Below are positions 17,112 through 25,875 of a stretch of DNA of 64,000 nucleotides, one piece after another; the stretch's first letter is position 1, and every line of letters begins with the position of its first letter. The notes beneath the pieces are model-generated. The model worked only from the letters and a program-made list of their open reading frames with translations, did no database searches and was not told where the DNA came from. The DNA is from SXRF01 sp039808985 (GTDB taxonomy: Bacteria; Pseudomonadota; Alphaproteobacteria; Rickettsiales; SXRF01), in contig JBDHUC010000003.1 in assembly GCA_039808985.1 (NCBI GenBank), forward strand, positions 30,871 to 94,870, given 5' to 3'. The position numbers were made by a program, and so were the translations under genes.

Positions 17112-17323
17112 CGCCGCCCAGTGGAAATAATAATAGTGAAGACGGATATATCGTGGAATATATAGTGATAGGTAATTCAGTAAAAGCTACGGCCTTCGAC
17201 CCGGTAACGCTCCGTGAAGTATCGGTTGTGGGGGCGCGGGAAATGCCAAGGCAGCAACTGGGGAAACTTGCAGTAAAGAAGCTCATTTATGTGCTTAAAA
17301 AAAATAGCGGCGTTCAGGATTAA
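17108..17323 (+). CDS. small conserved protein, DUF6898-like
   Basis: The 71-residue protein begins at a GTG codon overlapping the upstream stop (GTGA) and ends 2 bases before the PBP gene, so it is translationally tied to both neighbours. The core YIVEYIVIGNSVKATAFDPV, with TLREVSVVGAREM and a lysine-rich LAVKKLIYVLKKN tail, resembles small alphaproteobacterial proteins I recall under DUF6898; that name is from memory and needs checking. No signal peptide or membrane segment is seen, and the function is unknown. Confidence 0.75.
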   Translation: MTPPSGNNNSEDGYIVEYIVIGNSVKATAFDPVTLREVSVVGAREMPRQQLGKLAVKKLIYVLKKNSGVQD

Positions 17324-17325
17324 TT

Positions 17326-19461
17326 ATGAGCTTTAAATCAATAATAAATAAAATACTGCCGCGTAAAAAACGCAAAAAAGGTAAAAAAAATGGCCAGACA
17401 GGCAATGGCGCAAAAACCAGCAAAGCCAGCAAAACAAAATCTTCGCCCCATTATCCTTCATACCGCGCCGCGCATAAAGCCAAGAGGCATGGTTTCTGGC
17501 CGTGGTGCAAACGCCTCATAAAAAAAACCATAATCTACGGAACTGTTGCGGTATTGCTGTTTCTTGGATTTCTTACCCTAACCCTTCCCAATATCGACGA
17601 CCTGAACAAAGTCACAAAAGTGCAGAGCGTTCTGGTAAAATCGGAAGACGGGCAGATAATCGGCAGCTTTGGTGATATTTACGGCGACTATATTAATTTC
17701 GATGAATTTCCAAAAAATCTTGTTGATGCTGTGGTTGCAACCGAGGACCGTAATTTCTACCGCCATTTCGGGGTTGACCCTCTGGGGCTTGCGCGCGCGA
17801 CATTCGCTAATATTAAAGCCGGTCACGTTGTGCAGGGCGGAAGCACAATAACCCAGCAAGTGGCCAAGAATGTATTTTTAACCCCCGACCGTACCCTAAT
17901 ACGCAAGCTTAAGGAAATGCTCCTGGCATTTAAGCTGGAACACCGTTTTTCTAAAAAAGAGATACTCAGCATCTATTTAAACCGTGTTTACCTGGGCGCT
18001 GGCAGCTATGGGGTTGACGCTGCATCAAGGCGCTATTTCGATAAGTCAGCGCGCGAACTTAACCTTGCCGAATCGGCTATAATGGCTGGTTTGCTTAAAG
18101 CCCCTTCACGCTATGCGCCAACCAGCAACCCCACACTTTCACGCAAACGCGCCGACCAGATACTTGTTAATATGGAAGATGCCGGATACCTTACCAAAAC
18201 ACAATCAGACCGGGCGCGCAAAGAACTTGAAAGTGCCATGAAAGGTAAAAAACCAAATTCGCAAAGCACCTTTTATTTTGCCGACTGGATAGCTGACCAG
18301 CTCCCGGAATATATAGGAAATGTTGATGACGATCTGGTGGTGACAACCACGCTTAAGCCTGACTGGCAGGCGATGGCGGAAAAATCCATGGCCGAAGTTA
18401 TGGATAAAAGCGGGGAGAAAATGAATGCATCGCAGGCCTCGATGATAGCCATGTCGCCAGACGGAGCTGTGCGGGTTATGATAGGTGGGCGCAGCTATGC
18501 AGAGAGCCAGTATAACCGCGCCACACAGTCAATGCGCCAGCCCGGCTCGGCATTCAAGCTATTCGTCTATCTGGCAGGGCTGGAAAGCGGAATGACACCC
18601 GACACCACAATGGAGGACGAACCCCTGTCAATAAAAGTTGCTGGTGGCCGCTGGCAGCCACAGAACTACAACCATAAATATAACGGCACTATGACTCTTA
18701 AAGAAGCCATAAACGAATCTGTAAATACAATAGCGGTTAGCATAAGCGAATCGGTTGGGCGCGAGAAGGTAATAAATATGGCCGAAAGGCTTGGCATAAG
18801 TTCAGATATGAAGCCGCTTCCCAGCATCGCACTCGGCGCAACCGAAGTTAACCTGCTTGAGCTTACCAACGCCTATGCCCATCTCGCGTCAAACGGGCAG
18901 ATTGTATATCCTTATGGGATAGTAGAAATACGCACCAGCCACGATAAGCTTTTATATAAACGCTTAGATACCAAACGTGCCCTGGTACTTAGCGAAAACG
19001 TGGTTGCCATGATGAATGAACTGCTTATGGGAGTTATAAATAACGGAACCGGAAGGGCAGCGAGGATAGGAAGGCCGGAAGCTGGAAAAACCGGGACAAC
19101 ATCTGATTATAAAGACGCATGGTTCATCGGGTATACGCCTGACCTGGTTGCCGGTGTATGGGTTGGCAACGATGATAACGACCCGATGAAAAAAGTAACC
19201 GGGGGAACACTTCCGGCCTCGATCTGGCATGGGTTCATGCAGGCTGCTCTTGCCAAAACCCCGGCGTCAAACCTGCCAACCGAGCGCAGCTTCTTTGCAG
19301 CACCTGCGGTTAATAACAACCCTCAGGATACGACATATGAGATGCAGGATTCGGAGGTTTCCGAGGGTACTGAACCAGCTATGCCACCACCTAAGAAAGA
19401 AAATAAAAAGGATGTTGAACTTGGCGACTCATTCTGGAAAAAACTACAGGGATTGCGCTAG
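17326..19461 (+). CDS. class A penicillin-binding protein 1A (glycosyltransferase/transpeptidase)
   Basis: This bifunctional peptidoglycan synthase has 711 residues. A very basic cytoplasmic N-terminus is followed by a TM at about 67-88. The GT51 transglycosylase domain has catalytic E140 (VVATEDRNFYRHFG), GGSTITQQVAKN and LNRVYLGAGSYGV. The transpeptidase domain has S408-x-x-K411 (QPGSAFKLF), the SVN triad member in NESVNTIA, and the K588-T-G triad (AGKTGTTSDYKDAWFIGY). A disordered acidic tail follows. It builds and cross-links glycan strands in the periplasm. The stop codon overlaps the GTG of the downstream glycosyltransferase by one base. Confidence 0.95.
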   Translation: MSFKSIINKILPRKKRKKGKKNGQTGNGAKTSKASKTKSSPHYPSYRAAHKAKRHGFWPWCKRLIKKTIIYGTVAVLLFLGFLTLTLPNIDDLNKVTKVQSVLVKSEDGQIIGSFGDIYGDYINFDEFPKNLVDAVVATEDRNFYRHFGVDPLGLARATFANIKAGHVVQGGSTITQQVAKNVFLTPDRTLIRKLKEMLLAFKLEHRFSKKEILSIYLNRVYLGAGSYGVDAASRRYFDKSARELNLAESAIMAGLLKAPSRYAPTSNPTLSRKRADQILVNMEDAGYLTKTQSDRARKELESAMKGKKPNSQSTFYFADWIADQLPEYIGNVDDDLVVTTTLKPDWQAMAEKSMAEVMDKSGEKMNASQASMIAMSPDGAVRVMIGGRSYAESQYNRATQSMRQPGSAFKLFVYLAGLESGMTPDTTMEDEPLSIKVAGGRWQPQNYNHKYNGTMTLKEAINESVNTIAVSISESVGREKVINMAERLGISSDMKPLPSIALGATEVNLLELTNAYAHLASNGQIVYPYGIVEIRTSHDKLLYKRLDTKRALVLSENVVAMMNELLMGVINNGTGRAARIGRPEAGKTGTTSDYKDAWFIGYTPDLVAGVWVGNDDNDPMKKVTGGTLPASIWHGFMQAALAKTPASNLPTERSFFAAPAVNNNPQDTTYEMQDSEVSEGTEPAMPPPKKENKKDVELGDSFWKKLQGLR

Positions 19462-21092
19462 TGAAAGCAATGCCGGAAATTTTTGCTGATAATGTAAGAC
19501 GCGATTCGCTGTTTTTATTCCTGCTGATATTTGGCTTTTTCATCATAGGTCTTGGGGTAAATCCCTATATTACGCCCAGCGAAGCGCGCTATATCGAGAT
19601 ACCAGGGCAAATGCTTAAAAGCGGCGACTGGATTACACCGCATATCAACGGCGTACAGTATTTTGAAAAACCGCCGCTATTTTACTGGATGCAGGCAATT
19701 GCCCTGTTTATTGGGAACAGTGAGTTCTGGGGACGAATCGCAACAGCGCTGGTTGTATCACTCACCTGCGCCATAACTTATGCAACGGGAAGGCTGTTAT
19801 TTGGAAGGGCCAGCGGGTTCCTGGCAGCAGCGGCGCTTGCAACCTCTCTTATGGGTTATGGGCTTAGCCGCGTTGCCATGCTTGATGCGCCAGTTACATT
19901 GTTTTTGACAGCGGCAATTGCCAGCTTTATTTTTGCGCATAAAACCGGCGAGGCAAAATTTTATTATTTTATGTACGCCGCCGCTGCCCTTGCGGTTATG
20001 ACCAAGGGACTTATCGGGATAGTGATTCCGGGGCTGGTTATCGGGGGCTGGATATTATTTACCAATAACTGGAAAATATTAAAGTCAGCGCGGCTGTTCA
20101 GCGGGACATTACTATTCCTGGCTATTGTTGCGCCATGGCATATAATCATGCAGATAAAGCACCCGGAATTTTTTGATTTTTATTTTATCCACGAGCATTT
20201 TACACGTTTCCTGACCAGCGAACATAAGCGCACCGCGCCATGGTGGTTTTTTATTGCAGTTACTTTGGCGGGGATGGTTCCGTGGTTGTTGGTAATGGGT
20301 CATGGGTCATGGGTCAGAAAGGGTAATGACAGAAATTTTCTGCTCCTCTGGATAATCCTGCCGCTGCTCTTTTTCTCGTCGTCGCACTCCAAGCTGATAC
20401 CTTATATTTTTCCGATTTTCCCACCGCTTTTTATTCTGGTGGGCTGGCAACTTGCAAAGTGGTGGGAGCTTCCTTCCGCCCCGAAACTTCTTCGCGCCAA
20501 TGCCTTATTTTGCGTATTCCTGGTTGCTGGCGGGGTTATAGCAGTAGGATTTTTCGGGCAAAAACTCAAAATACCTGAATTTTCATTCTATGATTTCCTG
20601 CCACTTATGTTAGTAACCAGCGCATTATTTTTAGCCGCAATTATCAAAAAAACCCCGGCAAAAACCCTTATCGCATGGACGCTTGTTTTTGGCGCATCCC
20701 TTGGGCTAACCACAAATTATAATGCCGGGAATTTTAACAAGCGCACAATAAAAACGCTGGCAGAAATGCTATTACCGGAATTGCAAGACGGCGACATGGT
20801 AGTTGCCTATAACAGCTACTGGCAGGATCTTCCGGTATATCTTTCCCGCAACGTAACTGTTGCTGGCTGGACCGGCGAACTTAATTTCGGGCTGGAACAC
20901 ACGCCGGATGCAAAGGAATGGATGATAACCATACCGGAATTCTGGGAAAAATGTTCTAATTCAAAAACAGGAGTATATGTGTTCATTAATGATGAGGATT
21001 TTAGCAGCATAGATGCGCATGATGGCTGCGTGTTGCACGAAATTTCCCGCTATGGCAAAACTATATTGCTGAAAAAGGATAAAAACCAATGA
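19461..21092 (+). CDS. arnT: ArnT-like polyprenyl-phosphate-sugar : lipid A glycosyltransferase
   Basis: The 543-residue polytopic GT-C enzyme has about 12 hydrophobic segments. The first periplasmic loop has the family signature YITPSEARYIEIPGQMLKSG, with the catalytic acidic residue, and FEKPPLFYWMQAIA. In Gram-negatives ArnT moves 4-amino-4-deoxy-L-arabinose from undecaprenyl phosphate to lipid A, lowering negative charge and polymyxin sensitivity. The start is GTG at 19461 (one-base overlap with the PBP stop) or ATG at 19470. It heads a run with arnB, arnC and arnA-type genes. A perfect 7-base triplicate, ATGGGTC x3, lies in the coding region at 20295-20315. Confidence 0.88.
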   Translation: MKAMPEIFADNVRRDSLFLFLLIFGFFIIGLGVNPYITPSEARYIEIPGQMLKSGDWITPHINGVQYFEKPPLFYWMQAIALFIGNSEFWGRIATALVVSLTCAITYATGRLLFGRASGFLAAAALATSLMGYGLSRVAMLDAPVTLFLTAAIASFIFAHKTGEAKFYYFMYAAAALAVMTKGLIGIVIPGLVIGGWILFTNNWKILKSARLFSGTLLFLAIVAPWHIIMQIKHPEFFDFYFIHEHFTRFLTSEHKRTAPWWFFIAVTLAGMVPWLLVMGHGSWVRKGNDRNFLLLWIILPLLFFSSSHSKLIPYIFPIFPPLFILVGWQLAKWWELPSAPKLLRANALFCVFLVAGGVIAVGFFGQKLKIPEFSFYDFLPLMLVTSALFLAAIIKKTPAKTLIAWTLVFGASLGLTTNYNAGNFNKRTIKTLAEMLLPELQDGDMVVAYNSYWQDLPVYLSRNVTVAGWTGELNFGLEHTPDAKEWMITIPEFWEKCSNSKTGVYVFINDEDFSSIDAHDGCVLHEISRYGKTILLKKDKNQ

Positions 21093-22246
21093 CCGAACTA
21101 CCATTCCTGCCCTTTGCCAGGCCAACCATATCAGAAGCTGCGATTGAAGAAGTGGTGGCCAGTTTGCGTTCAGGCTGGATTACTACCGGCCCCAAAGTGC
21201 AGAAATTTGAAGAAATGCTGTCTGCATATCACTCAGGAAGACGGGCAGTATGTGTTTCTTCGGCTACTGCTGGGTTACAGATCGCGCTAATTGCCCTTGG
21301 AATTAAGGAAGGCGACGAAATTATCACTACGCCGCTTACTTTTGTTGCCACCCTGAATACTATTGTACTTGCAGGGGGAAAGCCGGTTCTGGTTGATATA
21401 GACCCGCAAACCCTGAATATAAATGCTGCTGCAATTGAAGCGGCGATAACTCCAAAAACCAAAGCGATAATGCCGGTGCATTACGCCGGGCTTCCCTGCG
21501 ATATGGACACTATTTACGCGCTTGCAAAAAAACATAGCTTGCGGGTGGTGGAAGATTGCGCCCATGCTATCGGCGCTGTTTATAAAGGCAGGAAACTGGG
21601 AAGTTCCGGCGATATACAGGTTATGAGTTTCCACCCCAACAAAAACATGACCACCGGCGAAGGCGGCGCCATCATAACCGATGACAAAGAAGTTATACAT
21701 AGGCTGGAGCGCCTGCGTTTCCACGGCATCGACCGCGACGCTTTCAACCGCTTCAGCAAGGCCGGAAGCCAGCAATATGATGTGGTGGCGGCTGGCTATA
21801 AATATAACATGATGGATATACAGGCCGCACTTGGCATCCACCAGTTGCCGGAGCTGGATGGTTTTATAGAAAAACGCACAAAACTGGCACGGCGTTACAT
21901 TGAACTGCTGGGTGGCTGGAGCGAATTTACTTTGCCGCAAGCCCCAAAATATGACCACGCCCACGCATGGCATCTATTCACCCCGCTACTCAACCAAAAC
22001 AAAGCCGGGCTGGACCGCGACGGGCTGATAAATGCGATGAAAGCTGAGAATATCGGGCTGGGGCTGCATTACCAGTCGACCCATACATTTTCCTATTACC
22101 AGGATAATTATGGCTGGAAACCAGGAGATTTCCCTAATGCTTTGAGTGCCGGAGAGAGGATTTTCAGCCTGCCCCTCTTCCCGCTTATGACCATTGATGA
22201 ACAGGACCGGGTGATAAAAGCGCTGGAAAAGGTACTAAAAAGATAA
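21089..22246 (+). CDS. arnB: UDP-4-amino-4-deoxy-L-arabinose--oxoglutarate aminotransferase
   Basis: This PLP enzyme of the DegT/DnrJ/EryC1 family has 385 residues, the usual length. PLP-binding Lys185 is in SFHPNKNMTTGEGG. Other marks are SSATAGLQIALIALGI near the N-terminus, VEDCAHAIGAVYKG (PLP pocket aspartate) and KYNMMDIQAALGIHQL. It makes UDP-Ara4N from the 4-keto sugar produced by the ArnA dehydrogenase. The start overlaps arnT by 4 bases (ATGA), and arnC follows after 12 bases. Confidence 0.93.
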   Translation: MTELPFLPFARPTISEAAIEEVVASLRSGWITTGPKVQKFEEMLSAYHSGRRAVCVSSATAGLQIALIALGIKEGDEIITTPLTFVATLNTIVLAGGKPVLVDIDPQTLNINAAAIEAAITPKTKAIMPVHYAGLPCDMDTIYALAKKHSLRVVEDCAHAIGAVYKGRKLGSSGDIQVMSFHPNKNMTTGEGGAIITDDKEVIHRLERLRFHGIDRDAFNRFSKAGSQQYDVVAAGYKYNMMDIQAALGIHQLPELDGFIEKRTKLARRYIELLGGWSEFTLPQAPKYDHAHAWHLFTPLLNQNKAGLDRDGLINAMKAENIGLGLHYQSTHTFSYYQDNYGWKPGDFPNALSAGERIFSLPLFPLMTIDEQDRVIKALEKVLKR

Positions 22247-22258
22247 TAAACAGGCTTT

Positions 22259-23191
22259 ATGAACCCTTACATCTCCATCGTCATTCCCGTTTATAATGAG
22301 GAAAAAACCCTGCCGATAATGTTCTCGCGGCTGCTTAAGGTTATGGATGGATACGGCAAGGCTTACGAAGTTATTTTCGTAAATGACGGAAGCCACGATA
22401 ATTCGCAGGCGATACTGGCCGAACTGTTCGCTAAGCGCCCCGATGTGATACGCGTGGTACAGTTCATGCGCAATTACGGCCAGCACCCGGCGATCATGGC
22501 CGGGTTCGAGCATGTGCGCGGCGATGTGGTGGTGACGCTGGATTGCGACCTGCAGAACCCGCCGGAAGATATACCTAAACTGCTAGCACTTATCGAAAGT
22601 GGGCATGATGTGGTTGGCGGCCGCCGCGCTAACCGCCGTGACCTGGCATGGCGCAAGGCGGTGTCAAAATTTTCCAATATCGTGCGCAAGAAAATCACTA
22701 ATATAGATATGGGCGACCATGGCTGCATGTTGCGCGCCTACAGGCGCAATATAATCGACCAGATAGTTGCAATCGGTGACGCCTCGCCTTTCATAACCGC
22801 GCTTTCGCAGGAACTCTCAGGAAACCCGGCGGAAATTGATGTCGGCCATGAAGAACGCGCTGCCGGAGAATCGAATTATAATTTATATAAGCTCATACGC
22901 TATAATTTCGACCTTGTTACCGGGTTCTCGCTCGTCCCTCTTCAGCTTTTCACCATAGTTGGAATGTTCTGCTCAGGCGCGAGTTTCCTGCTGGTATTAT
23001 ACATGGCGGCGCGGCGCATAATTATAGGGCCGGAAGTAGACGGCGTGTTCACCTTATTCGCGATACTGTTTTTCCTGATTAGCGTAACCATGCTGGGGCT
23101 GGGGATCATCGGCGAATATGTGGGACGCATCTACAAGGAAGTGCGCCACAGGCCGCGCTATATGGTGAAAGAAATACTGGAGCGAAAATAG
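22259..23191 (+). CDS. arnC: ArnC-like undecaprenyl-phosphate glycosyltransferase
   Basis: The 310-residue GT2 enzyme has a cytosolic catalytic domain with SIVIPVYNEEKTLP, the D-x-D-like VTLDCDLQNPPEDI and GDHGCMLRAYRR, and two C-terminal TM segments (about 225-250 and 262-285). Known ArnC attaches formylated Ara4N to undecaprenyl phosphate at the inner membrane. No formyltransferase domain or ArnD deformylase gene is visible here, so this enzyme may accept the unformylated sugar; that is inference. It is followed not by arnA but by the toxin-like gene 65 bases downstream. Confidence 0.9.
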   Translation: MNPYISIVIPVYNEEKTLPIMFSRLLKVMDGYGKAYEVIFVNDGSHDNSQAILAELFAKRPDVIRVVQFMRNYGQHPAIMAGFEHVRGDVVVTLDCDLQNPPEDIPKLLALIESGHDVVGGRRANRRDLAWRKAVSKFSNIVRKKITNIDMGDHGCMLRAYRRNIIDQIVAIGDASPFITALSQELSGNPAEIDVGHEERAAGESNYNLYKLIRYNFDLVTGFSLVPLQLFTIVGMFCSGASFLLVLYMAARRIIIGPEVDGVFTLFAILFFLISVTMLGLGIIGEYVGRIYKEVRHRPRYMVKEILERK

Positions 23192-23256
23192 CCACTTCCT
23201 TAACATTAATTTATGGGTTTATTTTTATCCTTATGACTAAGTAGTAAGGATAATGC

Positions 23257-24129
23257 ATGGACAGAAGAACACTATATAAAAGCCTGGAGGCAAGCGACCA
23301 GTATTACAAAATGGTGTTTACGCAACCCCTCTCCCCACTTGAACAGATACGTGCTGTAAATAGCCAGAAAATTACCGGGTTCTGGAATGAACTGACAACC
23401 ATAGAATCGCATCTAAAGACCATGGAAGCGGAACTCGGCCATAAATACAGCCCCAGCCAGCCACGCGTTCCAGCAGGCAACCCCGCAGGTGGGCAATGGA
23501 CCAGCGGCAATTTCGGAAGCGGGGTTGGCGCGGAAGTATATGTTCCAGCGCAACCAAAACCAAGCAGCAGCACCCCGCCATATATACCATCGCACAAGCC
23601 AGATAATAACGGCTCCATAATGAACTATGACGATGGGGGCGAGTATGATGACTGGGATTATGGGGATGGTGGAGATGATACCCCAGTTTATGATGGCGAA
23701 CCCGACCTTCCTATCGAGCCGGTGTATCCACTGGAAGAATTATTAGGACTGTGGGCTGGCGGGGAATTATTCAGTTCATTTGATATTTTCGGCGGAGGAG
23801 CCGCAGGCGCTGCCGAAGGAGGAATTGACGCTGGCACAGAAATAGGGGGTATGATTACTGAAGGTAGTGCAGAAGATTTAAGTGTAGAACAATCACAGAA
23901 TTTAATACGATTTGAGAAAAATCTTCCAAATGGAGCAACAGAAACAAGGATTTCCAACCTTCCAGATGGGAGCAAGGTATTGGAATCTGATGTTCCTGCA
24001 AATAATATACCTGGTTCTTATGCCACATATCAAAAAACTATTGATGCAAGTGGCAAAACTGTAAGATATACAAAAACAACTTATGCCCCAGATGGTAGCA
24101 TAGTTCATACAAAGGTAAAATTCCCATGA
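23257..24129 (+). CDS. candidate polymorphic toxin with swapped C-terminal tip
   Basis: The 290-residue protein has a helical N-terminus (1-62) followed by the linker YSPSQPRVPAGNPAGGQWTS (64-83), a motif I know from alphaproteobacterial polymorphic toxins and phage-head-linked proteins. A proline/glycine-rich region, an acidic stretch (124-155) and a hydrophobic glycine/alanine-rich stretch (160-200) come next. A compact C-terminal tip (about 205-290) holds LPNGATETRISNLPDGSK and GKTVRYTKTTYAPDGSIVHT, reminiscent of small nuclease-type toxin tips; the exact type is uncertain. There is no signal peptide. GC falls from 65% (23461-23520) to 32% (23881-23940, both hand-counted), at the tip boundary. 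The stop overlaps the next gene (ATGA), the usual toxin-immunity layout. Confidence 0.65.
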   Translation: MDRRTLYKSLEASDQYYKMVFTQPLSPLEQIRAVNSQKITGFWNELTTIESHLKTMEAELGHKYSPSQPRVPAGNPAGGQWTSGNFGSGVGAEVYVPAQPKPSSSTPPYIPSHKPDNNGSIMNYDDGGEYDDWDYGDGGDDTPVYDGEPDLPIEPVYPLEELLGLWAGGELFSSFDIFGGGAAGAAEGGIDAGTEIGGMITEGSAEDLSVEQSQNLIRFEKNLPNGATETRISNLPDGSKVLESDVPANNIPGSYATYQKTIDASGKTVRYTKTTYAPDGSIVHTKVKFP

Positions 24130-24470
24130 TAGAACGTAAATCATTACTGGAAAAATTGGTCGGGTTTGATGCTAAACTAGCAATCATCCTACCTTTGTTA
24201 CGGCAATTTGGCTGGGATAGTGACAAAACATTGGTTATACTACAGCGCGAAGATATAGTTTCCGTATTAGATAGATATTTAAAATCGGTCTTGAGCGCAT
24301 CTGACATTGAACAATGGGCAAATGCCATAGAAGGCAGGGAAGATATTGAATATGAGGCTGGCCATGGAAGCACTATATCTGCCGCCATACACGAACTTGC
24401 AAATCCTATTCTCACTGCATCACTTACTATTAAAAATGCCAAAAAATTGATTGGGCAACTGCAACAATGA
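24126..24470 (+). CDS. candidate immunity protein for the upstream toxin
   Basis: The 114-residue soluble, mostly helical protein is acidic to neutral, with no signal peptide or membrane segment. It begins MIERKSLLEKLVGFDAK and contains IEGREDIEYEAGHGSTISAA. I recognise no family. The 4-base overlap with the toxin-like gene, its small size, its low GC like the toxin tip, and its location inside an otherwise unrelated arn operon are the grounds for calling it an immunity gene. It ends in a 4-base overlap with a further 48-codon ORF. Confidence 0.55.
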   Translation: MIERKSLLEKLVGFDAKLAIILPLLRQFGWDSDKTLVILQREDIVSVLDRYLKSVLSASDIEQWANAIEGREDIEYEAGHGSTISAAIHELANPILTASLTIKNAKKLIGQLQQ

Positions 24471-24613
24471 TGAAGCAACTTATGAAAGAACAGAGAGTTA
24501 AAGATATATCTGATCATATTCTTGTAGACATGCCAGAAATGGAAATTGTACGCCAGAAAGCCAACTTTGCCTTGAAGCTGGTTAATGAGGCTGTTGCGGC
24601 GGCTAAATCTTAA
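24467..24613 (+). CDS. 48-residue ORF at the end of the toxin-immunity cassette
   Basis: Two in-frame ATG codons (24467 and 24470) overlap the stop of the immunity gene. The frame is open to TAA at 24611-24613. The protein reads MMKQLMKEQRVKDISDHILV then DMPEMEIVRQKANFALKLVN and EAVAAAKS: charged, helical and coil-like. It has the same low GC as the two upstream genes. It may be a real third gene, an immunity remnant, or a chance frame; the ATGA-type overlap favours a real gene. Confidence 0.45.
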   Translation: MMKQLMKEQRVKDISDHILVDMPEMEIVRQKANFALKLVNEAVAAAKS

Positions 24614-24693
24614 GCTTTTATTGACATATGCCAGGGTTATGTGGCAGAGATACAAGTAACAACCAGTATAGTTAACTCTTACCATTAAATTAC

Positions 24694-25722
24694 ATGAAAA
24701 TACTGATACTTGGCGCTAATGGCTTTATAGGCAGCCACCTGAGCGAATTTATACTTGGAAACCGCGACTGGGAAGTCTATGCCATGGATAAAAGCTCGGA
24801 CAAAATATCCGACTTCCTGAAGCATCCGCGCTTCCATTTCGTCGAAGGCGATATAACCATCAACAAGGAATGGGTGGAATACCATGTTAATAAATGTGAC
24901 GTGGTATTGCCGCTGGTGGCCATAGCCAACCCGGCAACCTATGTGCGCGACCCGCTTTCGGTTTTTGAACTGGATTTCGAGGCCAACCTTGAAATTGTCC
25001 GCCACTGCGTACGCTATAAGAAACGCCTGGTTTTCCCATCTACTTCCGAAGTGTATGGCATGAGCATGGAAAATCCTTACGATGAGGAAGAAAGCCTGCT
25101 GGTTACAGGCCCGATAAAAAAGGAACGCTGGATATATTCAAGCAGCAAGCAACTCATGGACAGGGTTATTTACGCTTACGGCCAGCATAAAGGACTGGAT
25201 TTCACCTTGTTCCGCCCGTTCAACTGGTTTGGACCCAAGCTTGATAATGTATGGGAAAGCAAGGAAGGTTCATCACGCGTGGCTACCCAGTTCCTGAGCA
25301 ATATTTTCCATGGCCGGGAGATTATACTGGTGGGCGGCGGGACACAGCGCCGCTGTTTCCTTTATATAGATGATGCCATTGAAGCTATGATGAAGATAAT
25401 TGAAAATAAAGATGGCGTGGCAAATGGACGTATCTTCAATATTGGCCATCCCGATAACGATGTTTCAATAAAAGAACTTGCCGAACTGATGATTGATGTA
25501 ATGGGCGAATTCAAAGGTTATGAGAAAGTGCGCGACAAGGTAAAAATAACCGTTAAGTCCGGCGAGGAATTCTTCGGCGCCGGCTACCAGGACCTGGTGG
25601 CGCGGGTTCCTAAAATAGATAACGCGAAAAACCTGCTGGGCTGGGAACCTACGACCGATATTAAAACCGCGATCCGCAAAACCATAGCTTACTACCAGGC
25701 CAATATCCCGGCCAGCCTTTGA
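24694..25722 (+). CDS. arnA: ArnA dehydrogenase/decarboxylase domain as a stand-alone protein
   Basis: The 342-residue extended SDR enzyme matches the C-terminal half of E. coli ArnA, the oxidative decarboxylase that turns UDP-glucuronate into the 4-keto-pentose. It has the Rossmann G-x-x-G-x-x-G at 7-13 (GANGFIGSH), the S118-E119 pair in PSTSEVYGM matching the catalytic S/E of ArnA, Y148-x3-K152 (YSSSK), and FRPFNWFGP. The N-terminal formyltransferase domain of enteric ArnA is absent. The gene is separated from arnC by the toxin/immunity cassette, with 80 bases between the 48-residue ORF and its ATG, where it may have its own promoter. Confidence 0.9.
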   Translation: MKILILGANGFIGSHLSEFILGNRDWEVYAMDKSSDKISDFLKHPRFHFVEGDITINKEWVEYHVNKCDVVLPLVAIANPATYVRDPLSVFELDFEANLEIVRHCVRYKKRLVFPSTSEVYGMSMENPYDEEESLLVTGPIKKERWIYSSSKQLMDRVIYAYGQHKGLDFTLFRPFNWFGPKLDNVWESKEGSSRVATQFLSNIFHGREIILVGGGTQRRCFLYIDDAIEAMMKIIENKDGVANGRIFNIGHPDNDVSIKELAELMIDVMGEFKGYEKVRDKVKITVKSGEEFFGAGYQDLVARVPKIDNAKNLLGWEPTTDIKTAIRKTIAYYQANIPASL

Positions 25723-25761
25723 TTATGCAAGGGGTTAGTGGTGAGTGGTGTATGTCGTGCC

Positions 25762-25862
25762 GCCGCATGGCAGTCATCCTGTGAGGAGCAAGGCTACTGC
25801 ACAGGATCTGCCCAATAATCCTGAGATCCTGCGCAAATTCTTACGAATTTCACAGGATGACA
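25762..25862. repeat. dispersed palindromic repeat copy after arnA
   Basis: The sequence contains GCCGCCGCATGGC, GTCATCCTGTGAGGAGCAAGG, CACAGGATCTG, ATAATCCTGAGATCCTGCGC and CACAGGATGACA. These blocks recur in the same order in the 10.7-11.0 kb copy, and in part in the 33.3 kb copy. CACAGGATCTG and its partners can pair with the preceding CATCCTGTG. It fills the space between arnA and the end of the minus-strand gene at 25876. Confidence 0.85.
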
Positions 25863-25875
25863 CCAACGCCAGAAC

